A DNA stretch of 33,815 nt from Rhodopirellula sp. Its GTDB lineage: Bacteria; Planctomycetota; Planctomycetia; Pirellulales; Thermoguttaceae. The stretch's first letter is position 1; each line of letters opens with the position of its first letter. A model generated the notes under the pieces. The model was not told where the DNA came from. It ran no database searches and saw only the letters and a program-made list of their open reading frames with translations. A program made the position numbers and the translations under genes. This document shows, piece by piece, positions 10,371-18,938 of the stretch. Location of the stretch: contig JAAYEH010000272.1 of the NCBI GenBank assembly GCA_012728855.1, forward strand, positions 1 to 33,815. The letters are read 5' to 3'.

Positions 10371-12859
10371 ACGGCATGCCTCTGCTTCTGGCCGAAGCGA
10401 CGACCCGCGCCGTCTTCCAGTGGGGCCGCATTCAAGCCAATGCCGATTGGATCCTGCCGATTGGGGCCGCCGTCTTGCTCATACTCCTCGTGCAGTGGAT
10501 CTACCGCCGCGACGCCGTCGAACTGCGGCCTTCGATTCGCCGGCTCCTCGCCGGATTGCGCGCGGCGGTGATCGTCATACTTCTCGTCCTCTATCTGCAG
10601 CCGCAGTGGCGGACGCAGCGCGAAGAGGTTCAGCATTCGCGTGCGATTCTGCTGGTGGACACTAGTCTGAGCATGGGGCTGAACGATCTGGAGCAAACCG
10701 CGAGCAAAGCCCCGGCGACCCGCCTGGAGCAGGTCGCCGGCGCACTCGACCGGACCCGGTGGCTCGACGAGCTGAGCAAGGTCCACGACGTGATCGTAGC
10801 GCGGTTCGACAAACAGACCAACCGTGTCGGGTCGATCAAGAAACGGGGACTGCAGGAAGCAGGCCCGCCGCCGACCGCCGCCGGCGATGCCTCTTCGCCG
10901 CCGGCAAGTTCCGGAGGCCGTATCGAGGAACCTCTCAACTGGGAAGAGCTCCTTATGCCGACCGGAACCGAGACCCGGCTGGGGCAATCGTTGCGGCAGT
11001 TGATCTATGAGGAACGCCAATGGCCGGTTTCGGGCATCGTCGTTTTCAGCGACGGAGGTCAGAACGCAGGCGCCTCGCCGGAATCGGCGGCCGAACTTGC
11101 CAGGGAGGCGAAGATCCCGGTTTTCACGGTCGGCGTCGGCTCCAAGCAGCAACCGGGCAACGTCCGGGTGTACGAACTCGAGTGCCCCGAGCGCGTGCAG
11201 CCCGGAGATCCTTACTCGGTTACCGGGCTGATTCAGGCGGAGGGAGTCGCCGGTAAGTCGGCTACTGTCGAACTGCTTATCCGGCCGTCGGACCGTGAAG
11301 CGGCCGGCAAGCCGGGCACGGGCAGGCTGGTCGATACGCAGCAAGTTATCTTAGGCAGCGATGGCGAGGCCGTGCCGGTGAAATTCGAGCGGACCGCTGC
11401 GGAGGTTGGCCGGCAGACGGTGTGCCTGCGGGTGACGGCGCCCAGTTCCGATCGCAATCCCAACGATAATTTCCAGGAATCGGAAATCCAGATCGTCGAC
11501 CGCAAGACCCGCGTGATGCTGTTCGCCGGCGGGCCGACACGCGAGTACGGATTCCTGCGAACGATGCTCTTTCGCGACGCCTCGGTGACGGTCGATGTGT
11601 TGCTCCAGACGGCCCAGCCCGGCATTTCTCAGGAGGCAGATGCGCTGCTGGAAGAGTTTCCCGCCACACGGGAAGAGATGTTTGCTTACGACTGCGTCGT
11701 CGCCTTCGATCCAAACTGGAAAGAACTCACCTCGGGGCAGGTCGATCTGCTGGAACAGTGGATGGCGGAACAGGGAGGCGGCCTGATCGCCATCGCCGGC
11801 CCGGTGTTTGCAGGCGAATCGCTCAACGGCTGGGTGCAGGGCGAGAGCCCGGCCATGAGCAAGGTTCGAAGCCTGTACCCGATCCAGTTCCCGCGGCGGT
11901 TTTCTGTCCTCGAAAGCGGAACGTACTCGAGTAAGGAGCCGTGGCCGTTGGAATTCACGCGTGAAGGGGTGGAAAGCGAATTCCTTTGGCTCGACGACAC
12001 CGCCACCTCCAGCCAGCAGGCGTGGTCGAGGTTTGCCGGCGTGTACGGATTCTATCCGGTCGAGGGACCGAAAGCCGGCGCCACCGTCTACGCGACGTTC
12101 TCCGATCCCAAAGCTGCCCAAGGTGGCGGCCCGCCGGTCTTCATGGCCGGCCAGTTCTACGGTTCCGGCCGATCGTTCTATCTCGGCAGCGGAGAGATGT
12201 GGCGGTTGCGGCAGGCGGATCCGGCCTGGTTCGAAACGTTTTACACCAAGCTCATCCGGCACGTCAGCCAGGGGCGTCTGCTGCGGCAGTCGAGTCGGGG
12301 CGTGTTGTTGGTCGATCGCGATCGCTACTTGCTGGGAAGCACCGTGCAGGTCCGCGCGCAGTTGACGAGCGCCCAGTTGGAGCCCTTGGCCGCAGCAGAG
12401 ACGCCGATCGAGGTGTTTCGGCCGGACGGCAGTGTGGCGACCCTTTCGCTCACTGCGGATCCCAGCCGCGCGGGCATGTTTGTCGGACAGTTCACCGCCT
12501 TGGAGGAAGGGGCCTACCGGCTGGAGCTTCCCGTCCCGCAGAGCGAGGAACGACTGGTCCGCCGCCTGCAGGTGGCGATTCCCGATCTGGAACGCGAAAA
12601 CCCTCGACTCAACGAGCCCCTGCTGATCCGCGTCGCCGAAGCCACCGGCGGCAAGTATTTCGCGAGCGTGGATGCGGCGCTATCAACCGCCTCGCCCGAG
12701 AACCTCCTGGCTTTGCTCCCCGACCGCACGAAGACCATCTTGCGGACCGCGGCTCCGGACCGCCGCTGGGAGGCGATCTGGCGACAATGGCTGATGTTTG
12801 GGCTCTGCGGACTATTGTTTTCAGAATGGTTGATCCGTCGATTGGCGAAACTGGCATGA
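10367..12859 (+). CDS. Membrane-anchored VWA domain protein
   Basis: 830 residues from a GTG start at 10367, chosen because it overlaps the previous stop as GTGA and GGGAGGTG lies 5-13 bases upstream; an ATG at 10376 is the alternative. Two N-terminal membrane helices (about 29-45 and 62-79) precede a VWA domain with MIDAS DTSLSM (98-103), a Thr in TETRLGQSL and SDGGQ (from 228). A proline/serine-rich insertion lies near 166-186. Beta-sandwich and glutamine-amidotransferase-like segments follow (MLFAGGPTREYGFLRTMLF; QWMAEQGGGLIAIAG), and a C-terminal membrane helix near 805-825. The layout parallels the preceding BatA-like protein, so the two may have arisen by duplication and could act together. 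No substrate can be assigned. Confidence 0.9.
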   Translation: MNGMPLLLAEATTRAVFQWGRIQANADWILPIGAAVLLILLVQWIYRRDAVELRPSIRRLLAGLRAAVIVILLVLYLQPQWRTQREEVQHSRAILLVDTSLSMGLNDLEQTASKAPATRLEQVAGALDRTRWLDELSKVHDVIVARFDKQTNRVGSIKKRGLQEAGPPPTAAGDASSPPASSGGRIEEPLNWEELLMPTGTETRLGQSLRQLIYEERQWPVSGIVVFSDGGQNAGASPESAAELAREAKIPVFTVGVGSKQQPGNVRVYELECPERVQPGDPYSVTGLIQAEGVAGKSATVELLIRPSDREAAGKPGTGRLVDTQQVILGSDGEAVPVKFERTAAEVGRQTVCLRVTAPSSDRNPNDNFQESEIQIVDRKTRVMLFAGGPTREYGFLRTMLFRDASVTVDVLLQTAQPGISQEADALLEEFPATREEMFAYDCVVAFDPNWKELTSGQVDLLEQWMAEQGGGLIAIAGPVFAGESLNGWVQGESPAMSKVRSLYPIQFPRRFSVLESGTYSSKEPWPLEFTREGVESEFLWLDDTATSSQQAWSRFAGVYGFYPVEGPKAGATVYATFSDPKAAQGGGPPVFMAGQFYGSGRSFYLGSGEMWRLRQADPAWFETFYTKLIRHVSQGRLLRQSSRGVLLVDRDRYLLGSTVQVRAQLTSAQLEPLAAAETPIEVFRPDGSVATLSLTADPSRAGMFVGQFTALEEGAYRLELPVPQSEERLVRRLQVAIPDLERENPRLNEPLLIRVAEATGGKYFASVDAALSTASPENLLALLPDRTKTILRTAAPDRRWEAIWRQWLMFGLCGLLFSEWLIRRLAKLA

Positions 12860-15102
12860 CCGGCAATCCTCCCCCACCTCAACTCGAACCCGCGATTGGC
12901 TTCGCCCTGGCCGCGCTGCGGCGACGGATCCGCCGCTACGTTTGGCTGGAAGGGATCGCCGCGGCCGTTGTCTGGCTGGGCGCGGCGTTCTGGTTGAGCC
13001 TGGCGGTGGATTGGCTTTTCGAGCCTTCGCGGACGGTGCGAGGACTGGCGCTGGCAGTTGCTCTTTCGATCCTTGCCGTCGTGCTCTACCGGCTCGTCGT
13101 TCGACGAGCCTTCGTCCGGCTCAGCGACCGCAACATGGCGATGCTGCTGGAACGAAGATTTCCGCAGTTCCGCGAAAGCCTGTTGACAGCCGTGGAGCTT
13201 TCCGAACGCCGGGCCGACGCCGCATCGTGCAACCCCCAGATGCTCAAGCGGACTTGCCGGCTCGCCGCCGAACCGTTTCAGGACGTTCGTCTTGACGACG
13301 TGTTTGATCCGCGGCCGCTCCGCCGCTCCGCCGCGGGCGCGTTATTGTTGACGATGTCCGTCGTCGTGCTGGCCGTCGCGCTGCCCGAGGCGACGAAGAC
13401 GTGGAGCCGCCGGAATCTCTTCTTTTCGAACGAGCTTTGGCCGCGGCGGACAAAGCTCATCGTGGACGGATTCGACGGCGGCGCGGTGAAGGTGGCTCGG
13501 GGCGCGGATTTCGACATGGCCGCCCGCGCCGATCTGCGCATGCCGATGGTCCCGGAAACCGTGGAGATTCGCTACCGCTCACAAAGCGGCGCACGGGGTC
13601 GGGCGGCGATGGCCCGCGAAGGCGCGGTCGATCGCGGCCGCGACCGCTTTCAGCGCTACACGCACACATTCCGCGGCGTACTCTCGCCGATGGAACTGGA
13701 CGTTCTCGGCGGAGACGATGCGGTCCGTGGCTTGAAGATCGAAGTGGTCGACAACCCGACGCTCGCAGAGATGGTCCTCGATTGCCGCTATCCCGACTAC
13801 ATGGACCGGCCCGCGCGGACGCTGCCCGTCAGCGGAGCGATGCAGATTCCTTTCGGCACGGACCTGACCGTCCGCGCCCGCGGCAACAAGGATCTGGTGG
13901 AGATCGAGGTGCGATCGGCGTCGGACGACGCCGGCAATCCCGCGACGCTTAAGATCGCCGGCGACCCGCGCGCCGTCGAATATCCTGCCGGGCCGCTTCG
14001 CGGCGACCAGACATTGCTGTTCACCCTCTTGGACCGCGACGGGATCAAGTCGCGCGAGCCGATACGGCTGATCCTGGCGGCGTTGGAAGACGAGACTCCC
14101 CAATTGGCGTTGCGGCTGAAGGGGATCGGTACCGCGATCACGCCCTTGGCGCAATTGCCCGTGGCAGGCCCCGTCACAGACGACTACGGATTGGCCAAGG
14201 CATGGTTCGAGTTCGGAGTTGACGAGCAGGAGTTACGCGATCATCCGATCGCCACGCCTTCGGGAAACCCAACACGACTGGAACTTCAGCAATCCCTCGA
14301 CGTTCGCGACTTGAAGTTACAGCCGGGGCAGAAACTGTTGGTTGGCGTGAAAGCGGCTGACCGGTACAACTTGGCCGACGGCCCCCATATCGGCGTTAGT
14401 GAGCGCTGGCTCTTGGAAGTGGTCACGGCCGAGCAGTTGCGAGCGATGCTCGAAGCGCGGGAACTGGTGCTGCGACAGCGCTTCGAGCGAATGATCGAAG
14501 AGGTGGTGGAAACCCGCGATTCTCTGCTGCGGCTGCAGTTCACAGCCGGCCCTCCTGCAGAGTCGGCGGCGAGCGACGAAACCGCCGCGGCGGCGGAGCC
14601 GGGCGATGCGACGGAAACCACGTCCGACTCGCCGGAACGCCGCCTGGCGTTGAACGCGCTCCGCACGGAACGGGCGTTGCAGAACAGCCGCAAAGACGCC
14701 TACGAGGTGCTGGGCGTCGCCGAAGCCTTCGACGAGATTCGCCAGGAACTCGTAAACAACCGCATCGACACGGCCGAGTTGCGGATGCGTTTGGAGCAAG
14801 GGATCATCGCACCGCTAGAGCGGATCGGCGGCGAGATGTTCCCCGAGTTGGAGCGGCGTCTGGACGACGTCCGCGGCGCCCTTACCGATGAGAATCTGGC
14901 ACCGGCGCCACGAGACCGTGCCCGCGAACAATCGGAGGCGATCCTGGCCGCGATGCGCGAGGTGCTCGGCAGGATGATCGAGCTGGAGGATTTCAACGAA
15001 GCGGTGGAATTGTTGCGTCAGATTGTCGAGATGCAAGAGAAGCTCAACGACCAGACGAAGCAACGGCACAAGAGCCGGCTTCGCGATTTGCTGGAGGACT
15101 AG
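12856..15102 (+). CDS. DUF4175-like membrane and coiled-coil protein
   Basis: 748 residues from an ATG that overlaps the preceding stop as ATGA. The frame is open further upstream, but that part lies wholly within the previous gene and is not coding. Two membrane helices (about 33-50 and 62-81) precede a conserved-looking stretch (DRNMAMLLERRFPQFRESLLTAVELSE); a third helix lies near 155-175. A beta-rich middle follows, and from about residue 525 a long helical coiled coil runs to the C-terminus, broken by an Ala/Glu-rich linker (ESAASDETAAAAEPGDAT). The order of helices, the 'LERR.P...ESLLTAVEL' motif and the helical tail resemble DUF4175/TIGR02302-type proteins; I base this on pattern only. 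It probably spans the inner membrane as part of the MoxR/VWA assembly. Confidence 0.82.
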   Translation: MTGNPPPPQLEPAIGFALAALRRRIRRYVWLEGIAAAVVWLGAAFWLSLAVDWLFEPSRTVRGLALAVALSILAVVLYRLVVRRAFVRLSDRNMAMLLERRFPQFRESLLTAVELSERRADAASCNPQMLKRTCRLAAEPFQDVRLDDVFDPRPLRRSAAGALLLTMSVVVLAVALPEATKTWSRRNLFFSNELWPRRTKLIVDGFDGGAVKVARGADFDMAARADLRMPMVPETVEIRYRSQSGARGRAAMAREGAVDRGRDRFQRYTHTFRGVLSPMELDVLGGDDAVRGLKIEVVDNPTLAEMVLDCRYPDYMDRPARTLPVSGAMQIPFGTDLTVRARGNKDLVEIEVRSASDDAGNPATLKIAGDPRAVEYPAGPLRGDQTLLFTLLDRDGIKSREPIRLILAALEDETPQLALRLKGIGTAITPLAQLPVAGPVTDDYGLAKAWFEFGVDEQELRDHPIATPSGNPTRLELQQSLDVRDLKLQPGQKLLVGVKAADRYNLADGPHIGVSERWLLEVVTAEQLRAMLEARELVLRQRFERMIEEVVETRDSLLRLQFTAGPPAESAASDETAAAAEPGDATETTSDSPERRLALNALRTERALQNSRKDAYEVLGVAEAFDEIRQELVNNRIDTAELRMRLEQGIIAPLERIGGEMFPELERRLDDVRGALTDENLAPAPRDRAREQSEAILAAMREVLGRMIELEDFNEAVELLRQIVEMQEKLNDQTKQRHKSRLRDLLED

Positions 15103-15104
15103 CC

Positions 15105-16826
15105 ATGCCTGTCCCGCCGCGAAGTTCTCTGTTGGCGCTGTGGATTGCGCTCTGGTCCGTGACGGCGCACGCCCAGTTTCTCCCCGGGGAACTGATGCCT
15201 GTGGAAGAGGAAGAGCAGGAGGAGACCAGTGAGGCGGCGCCGGCCGAGGCGAACCGTGGCCCCAACGACGAACTGGTTGTCCGGCAGCAGGAGATCTCCG
15301 ACAAGTTCCGGCGTCTGGAGGAAATCCTGCTGCGGATGGCGGAACTGTCGGCTGGCGTCGATCCTCGCCGCGCCGCCCTCTTGCGCAAGGCGGTCGCCCA
15401 GAGCAAGGACCGCTTGATCAATGTCCAATTCGAGACGCTTGTTTCCCTCTTGGAGAAAGATCAACTTTCGCGGGCGATCGAGAATCAGGGAGGCGTCCGC
15501 GAGGATTTGAAATCGCTGCTGGAGTTGCTGCTGAGCGAGGACCGCGGACGCCGCATCGAATCGGAGAAAGCACGGATCCGCGAATACCTCAAGCGGCTCA
15601 ACGAGATCATCAAACAGCAGAAGGGGCTCCAAGGTCGAACATCCGGCGGAGCGAAAACCAACCGGCTCGCCGACGAGCAGGAGAAACTGGCCGGGAAGAC
15701 CGGCGGGCTCGCCGACGATATCCAGCGGAACGAGGAAGGCGGCGACAGAGAGCAACGCGAAGAAGAGGATGCCGCCGAGTCGGACTCCAAACCGTCCGGC
15801 CAAGACAAAGAGAGGGCGGGCGGCAAAGACGGTGGACAGAGCGAAAAGGAAACATCGCCGTCAGGCGATTCCAAGCCTGAGGAGAAAAGCCCGCCCGAAG
15901 GCGGCCAGCCGTCGAGCGGAGAGAAGAGTGAAGGACCGTCGCAGCCACCGGGCCAGGGGCAGAGTGAGAGAGAATCCGGAGAACCGTCGCAGCCCTCGGC
16001 GAGCGAGCAGGAGAACCCGGCGCGGAAGCGATTGGAAGCGGCGCGCCAACGGATGCGCGAGGCCGAAGAGAAACTGAAAGAGGCCCAGCGCGAGGGCGCC
16101 GTCGACAAGCAGGAAGAGGCGATCCGGGAATTAGAGCAGGCGAAAGCCGAGTTGGAGGAAATCCTCCGTCAACTCCGCGAAGAGGAGATCGGGCGGATGT
16201 TGGCCCTGCTGGAGACCCGCTTCCGCAAAATGCTCCAGATGCAGCGCGAGGTCTACGAGGGGACCGTGCGATTGGACAAAGTGCCCCGGGCCGACCGGGC
16301 GCACAGCCACGACATCGAGGCGGGGCGACTCAGCGGCCAGGAAGCGGACATCGTGCTCGAGGCCGACAAGGCGTTGATGCTCATGCGCGAAGACGGCACC
16401 GCCGTCGCCTTGCCGGAAGCAGTCGAGCAGATGAGGGATGATATGGAGCAGGTGGTCCAACGTCTCTCCCGTTCCCTAGTCGATCCCATGACGCAGGGTA
16501 TCGAAGAGGACATCCTTGCCGCTTTGGAGGAGATGATCGAAGCAGTCAAGAAAGCGCAGCAGGAATTGGAAGAGAAGCAGCAGCAGCAAGGCCCGCCGCC
16601 GCAGGGTGAACCTCAGGATCCGCCTCTGGTGGACATCCTGGCGGAACTGAAAATGGTCCGGGCGCTGCAGATGCGGGTGAATCGACGCACCGACCGCTAT
16701 TCCAAGCTGGTTGAAGGCGAGCAGGCGACCAGCGACGACGTGATCCGGGCGCTAAAACAACTCGCCGACCGGCAAGACCGGATCTACCGAATCACGCGTG
16801 ACCTCGAGCGAAAGCGAAACCGATGA
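15105..16826 (+). CDS. Secreted charged coiled-coil protein, unknown function
   Basis: 573 residues; the ATG at 15105 lies 6 bases after GGAGGA and 2 bases after the previous stop. A signal peptide ends near AHAQF (residues 1-24). The mature protein is nearly all helical and very rich in Glu, Lys, Gln and Arg. A first coiled coil covers about 40-230. A low-complexity Ser/Pro/Gly/Glu/Lys linker follows at about 228-305 (for example SQPPGQGQSERESGEPSQPS). A second coiled coil starts at RKRLEAARQRMREAEEKLKEA, and a poly-Gln/Pro-Gly patch (EKQQQQGPPPQGEPQDPP) precedes the last helices. I recognise no family. Its size and position suggest a structural periplasmic partner of the preceding membrane proteins. 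Confidence 0.82.
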   Translation: MPVPPRSSLLALWIALWSVTAHAQFLPGELMPVEEEEQEETSEAAPAEANRGPNDELVVRQQEISDKFRRLEEILLRMAELSAGVDPRRAALLRKAVAQSKDRLINVQFETLVSLLEKDQLSRAIENQGGVREDLKSLLELLLSEDRGRRIESEKARIREYLKRLNEIIKQQKGLQGRTSGGAKTNRLADEQEKLAGKTGGLADDIQRNEEGGDREQREEEDAAESDSKPSGQDKERAGGKDGGQSEKETSPSGDSKPEEKSPPEGGQPSSGEKSEGPSQPPGQGQSERESGEPSQPSASEQENPARKRLEAARQRMREAEEKLKEAQREGAVDKQEEAIRELEQAKAELEEILRQLREEEIGRMLALLETRFRKMLQMQREVYEGTVRLDKVPRADRAHSHDIEAGRLSGQEADIVLEADKALMLMREDGTAVALPEAVEQMRDDMEQVVQRLSRSLVDPMTQGIEEDILAALEEMIEAVKKAQQELEEKQQQQGPPPQGEPQDPPLVDILAELKMVRALQMRVNRRTDRYSKLVEGEQATSDDVIRALKQLADRQDRIYRITRDLERKRNR

Positions 16827-18130
16827 CCACCACTCTCCCTCACACTCGTTCCCACAAACCGTGGGGCAGGTTGGTAACCTGCCATCTTGACACGCCAATG
16901 CAAGGCAGGTCACGAACCTGCCCCACGGCGCGATCCTACTCTCTTGGCCGGTGGCTGTTTTTCTCAGCCGTCGCGTGGCCCCTCACCCTATTGCTAAGGG
17001 GGTCGGGAGTCTTTTTCCGTATCGGCCGCCAACCGGGCTGGACCTGCCGAGCGGCGGTGGGGCCGATACGGAAAAAGACTCCCGACCCCTTTTGGGTTGC
17101 GACACTGATTTTTTCGCCACTGCTCACCGCCCCCGTTCTTCTTGGCGCCGATCTCCCCGCTCCCATACTCGCCAAATCCCCAACGTGGCAGACGCCCACA
17201 ACCGAGAAGGTCCGCTCCCAGGTCTTCCAGTGGTTCGACGAGAGGAAGGCTGACGACAAGACTCGTGCGGAGGCCGAAAAACTCTGGAACGACGCCTCGG
17301 GCGAACTTCCCGCCGTCGATCTGCTCGATCGGACGGTTCGCAGCTTCGCTCTGGCCGATGAAAACGCCCGGCAACTACTCGACCTCTGTTCGAAGCCGCG
17401 GGCCAAGCTGCTCTTGCCGAGCCAATCATGGCTCACGGACACAGCCACGCCGAATTTCGTTTCCAACAATGTCCGTCTCTACTACGCCCGCTGGCTCGTC
17501 CACGAACGGATGTTCGATGAAGCCCTGGAGCAGCTCGACGGTCTGCAACCGAACGACGTCGTCGATCCCGCCGGCTTGTTGTTCTACCAGGGCGTCGTTA
17601 ATCATCGGCTGCTCAACGGGGAGATGGGGTTGAAGGCCATCGACCGCCTACTCGACGGCACCGCCGACAGCCCGAAGCGTTATGCGGCGGTTGCCCGGCT
17701 GATGAAGGAGGATCTCAAAGACCTGGAAGAAGACACTCTCGATCACATCGCCCGCCGCATGGAAGACATCGAGCGCCGCCTTGAACTTGGCCGTGCCGGT
17801 CCCAAGGTCCGCGAGGTGGAGGGAGGCGTGATCGAATCGCTCGACAAACTGATCAAGAAACTTGAGGAGCAACAACAGCAGCAACAGGCATCCAGCAGCG
17901 GAGGCCAACTGCAACCGCTCCAACCTGCCGGCGACAGCCGGATCATGGGCGGCAAGGGCAAGGGGGAGGTGACCAAGCGCGACATCGGCGGCGAGAGCGG
18001 CTGGGGCGATCTTCCGCCCAAGCAGCGGGAAGAGGCGATGCAGCAGATCGGCCGCGATTTTCCCGCCCACTACCGCGACGCCATCGAACAGTATTTTCGC
18101 CGTTTGGCGAAAGAGGGAAATGCGGACTAG
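16823..18130 (+). CDS. Secreted helical protein with repeat-disrupted N-terminus
   Basis: 435 residues from the ATG at 16823, which overlaps the previous stop as ATGA like the other junctions of this run. Two hydrophobic stretches occur near the start (RWLFFSAVAWPLTLLL and WVATLIFSPLLTAPVLLGA), separated by peptide encoded by a 91-base palindromic element; a second palindrome encodes residues 13-36. A GTG at 17057 would give a cleaner signal peptide (basic PIRKK, then the second hydrophobic run), so the true start is uncertain. The mature part is helical and TPR-like in the middle (ARWLVHERMFDEALEQLDGL), has a poly-Gln run, and ends in GWGDLPPKQREEAMQQIGRD and YRDAIEQYFRRLA, a C-terminal pattern I associate with proteins next to VWA clusters. 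Function unknown. Confidence 0.78.
   Translation: MTTTLPHTRSHKPWGRLVTCHLDTPMQGRSRTCPTARSYSLGRWLFFSAVAWPLTLLLRGSGVFFRIGRQPGWTCRAAVGPIRKKTPDPFWVATLIFSPLLTAPVLLGADLPAPILAKSPTWQTPTTEKVRSQVFQWFDERKADDKTRAEAEKLWNDASGELPAVDLLDRTVRSFALADENARQLLDLCSKPRAKLLLPSQSWLTDTATPNFVSNNVRLYYARWLVHERMFDEALEQLDGLQPNDVVDPAGLLFYQGVVNHRLLNGEMGLKAIDRLLDGTADSPKRYAAVARLMKEDLKDLEEDTLDHIARRMEDIERRLELGRAGPKVREVEGGVIESLDKLIKKLEEQQQQQQASSSGGQLQPLQPAGDSRIMGGKGKGEVTKRDIGGESGWGDLPPKQREEAMQQIGRDFPAHYRDAIEQYFRRLAKEGNAD
16859..16928. repeat. Palindromic element A within coding sequence
   Basis: Arms of 25 bases, 16859-16883 and 16904-16928, are complementary with two mismatches, around a 20-base loop. The arms start with CCGTGGGGCAGGTT and end with GAACCTGCCCCACGG. 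It lies inside the frame of the gene at 16823 and is read as residues 13-36. The shape suits a mobile REP- or MITE-like palindrome; whether it recurs elsewhere in the genome cannot be seen here. Confidence 0.75.
16999..17089. repeat. Palindromic element B with 29-base perfect arms
   Basis: Arms of 29 bases, 16999-17027 and 17061-17089, are perfectly complementary around a 33-base loop. The outer ends read GGGGTCGGGAGTCTTTTT and its complement. The element sits between two hydrophobic stretches of the gene at 16823 and adds roughly residues 59-89, including VFFRIG and PIRKKTPDP. No clear target-site duplication is visible; TTGC occurs near both sides (16991 and 17097) but is short. Confidence 0.82.
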
Positions 18131-18137
18131 AAAAAGG

Positions 18138-18269
18138 GGGCGGCGTGGACGTGTACTCGGCCGAGTTCGAGAACTGCTCCGTAGAGACCTGGAACTTCTG
18201 GTTCACGAACGACAGGATGGCCGCATACAGGTCGTAGAACAGCTTGCCTTCGTCGAATGTCAGGTTCAT
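18138..18269 (-). pseudogene. Truncated 5' fragment of an unknown gene
   Basis: On the minus strand an ATG at 18269 begins a peptide of about 44 residues that looks like a real protein start (MNLTFDEGKLFYDLYAAILS, then FVNQKFQVSTEQFSNSAEYTS). After about 18138 the frame continues only as the antisense of the neighbouring gene, with no protein-like character. I take it as the remnant of a larger gene whose 3' part was lost at a junction next to the stop codon of the gene ending at 18130. It lies 18 bases downstream of the flavodoxin gene in the same direction. A small intact protein is less likely. The family is not recognised with certainty. Confidence 0.5.
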
Positions 18270-18287
18270 GGTGTTTGATTCCGTTGC

Positions 18288-18827
18288 CTAGTGTTGGTCA
18301 AGCTGAGCCAGGAATTCCTTCACGAACCCATCGACGGCCTGCCAATCCGTGTATTCATGGTTCTTCGAGGTATCCGTGTCCTTGCCTGCGTCCCGTGCGA
18401 TCTTCTTCATCATCCATCGCTTCAGGAAGCCGTACTCCCGGTACAAGAGACCACCGGCAAATATTGTCTTGATCGTTGGCGACCAGTCCACCTTCTGAAG
18501 GAACTCTTCGAGGATCCGACTGGCTTCGCCCTTCTGCTTCTCGACGCCAGCGGAGAGGCTGACCGAGAAGAAGGCGGTGGGAACGGTCGCCAGGCGAGCC
18601 TTGTGGCGGCTAACGAAGCCCGATAGCTGCCGGGAGTGCTTGCCCAGGTGGATCGACGCCCCGACGAGGACGGCATCGAAGCTGTCGAGGGAGAAGTCCG
18701 TGGGCGGTCGGCGAATGTCGACTACCTGGGCTTCATGGCCAGAGCGGGAGACGGAATCGCCCATGTACTGGGCGATCTTCCGGGTATGGCCCTCGGTAGT
18801 GTCGTAGGCGATCAGGATGCTGGCCAT
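18288..18827 (-). CDS. HemG-like flavodoxin (protoporphyrinogen oxidase type)
   Basis: 179 residues. The ATG at 18827 is chosen because the flavodoxin fold starts at once (MASILIAYDTTEGHTRKIA, an FMN phosphate-binding loop of the T-x-E-G-x-T type); an upstream in-frame start at 18860 adds a non-conserved basic leader. Other matches to the HemG pattern are VLVGASIHLGKHSRQ, PTAFFSVSLSA and the C-terminal YGFLKRWMMKKIARDAGKD, D-T-D-TSKNHEYTDW. HemG oxidises protoporphyrinogen IX with quinone as acceptor, at the membrane. No other heme gene is nearby, so it could instead be a related flavodoxin with another redox role. It is a single gene, divergent from the VanZ/ABC set. Confidence 0.82.
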   Translation of the reverse strand: MASILIAYDTTEGHTRKIAQYMGDSVSRSGHEAQVVDIRRPPTDFSLDSFDAVLVGASIHLGKHSRQLSGFVSRHKARLATVPTAFFSVSLSAGVEKQKGEASRILEEFLQKVDWSPTIKTIFAGGLLYREYGFLKRWMMKKIARDAGKDTDTSKNHEYTDWQAVDGFVKEFLAQLDQH

Positions 18828-18918
18828 GTGTCTCGTCACCCGCCCCCGTGCTCGCCCCAATCGAGGAAATCGCCTGCGATTATCTGTTTGCAGCCGAGCG
18901 AAGCCGGACCACGGTGCG

Positions 18919-18924
18919 TATAAT
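18919..18924 (+). promoter_or_regulatory. Candidate -10 box for the VanZ/ABC operon
   Basis: A perfect TATAAT lies 93 bases before the VanZ start codon, in the gap between two divergent genes. No good -35 box stands 16-18 bases upstream, so this is a weak call. A second AT-rich match, TATATT at 18932, is an alternative. Transcription from here would place the hairpin at 18939-18974 in the leader. Confidence 0.35.
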
Positions 18925-18938
18925 GGTGTGGTATATTC

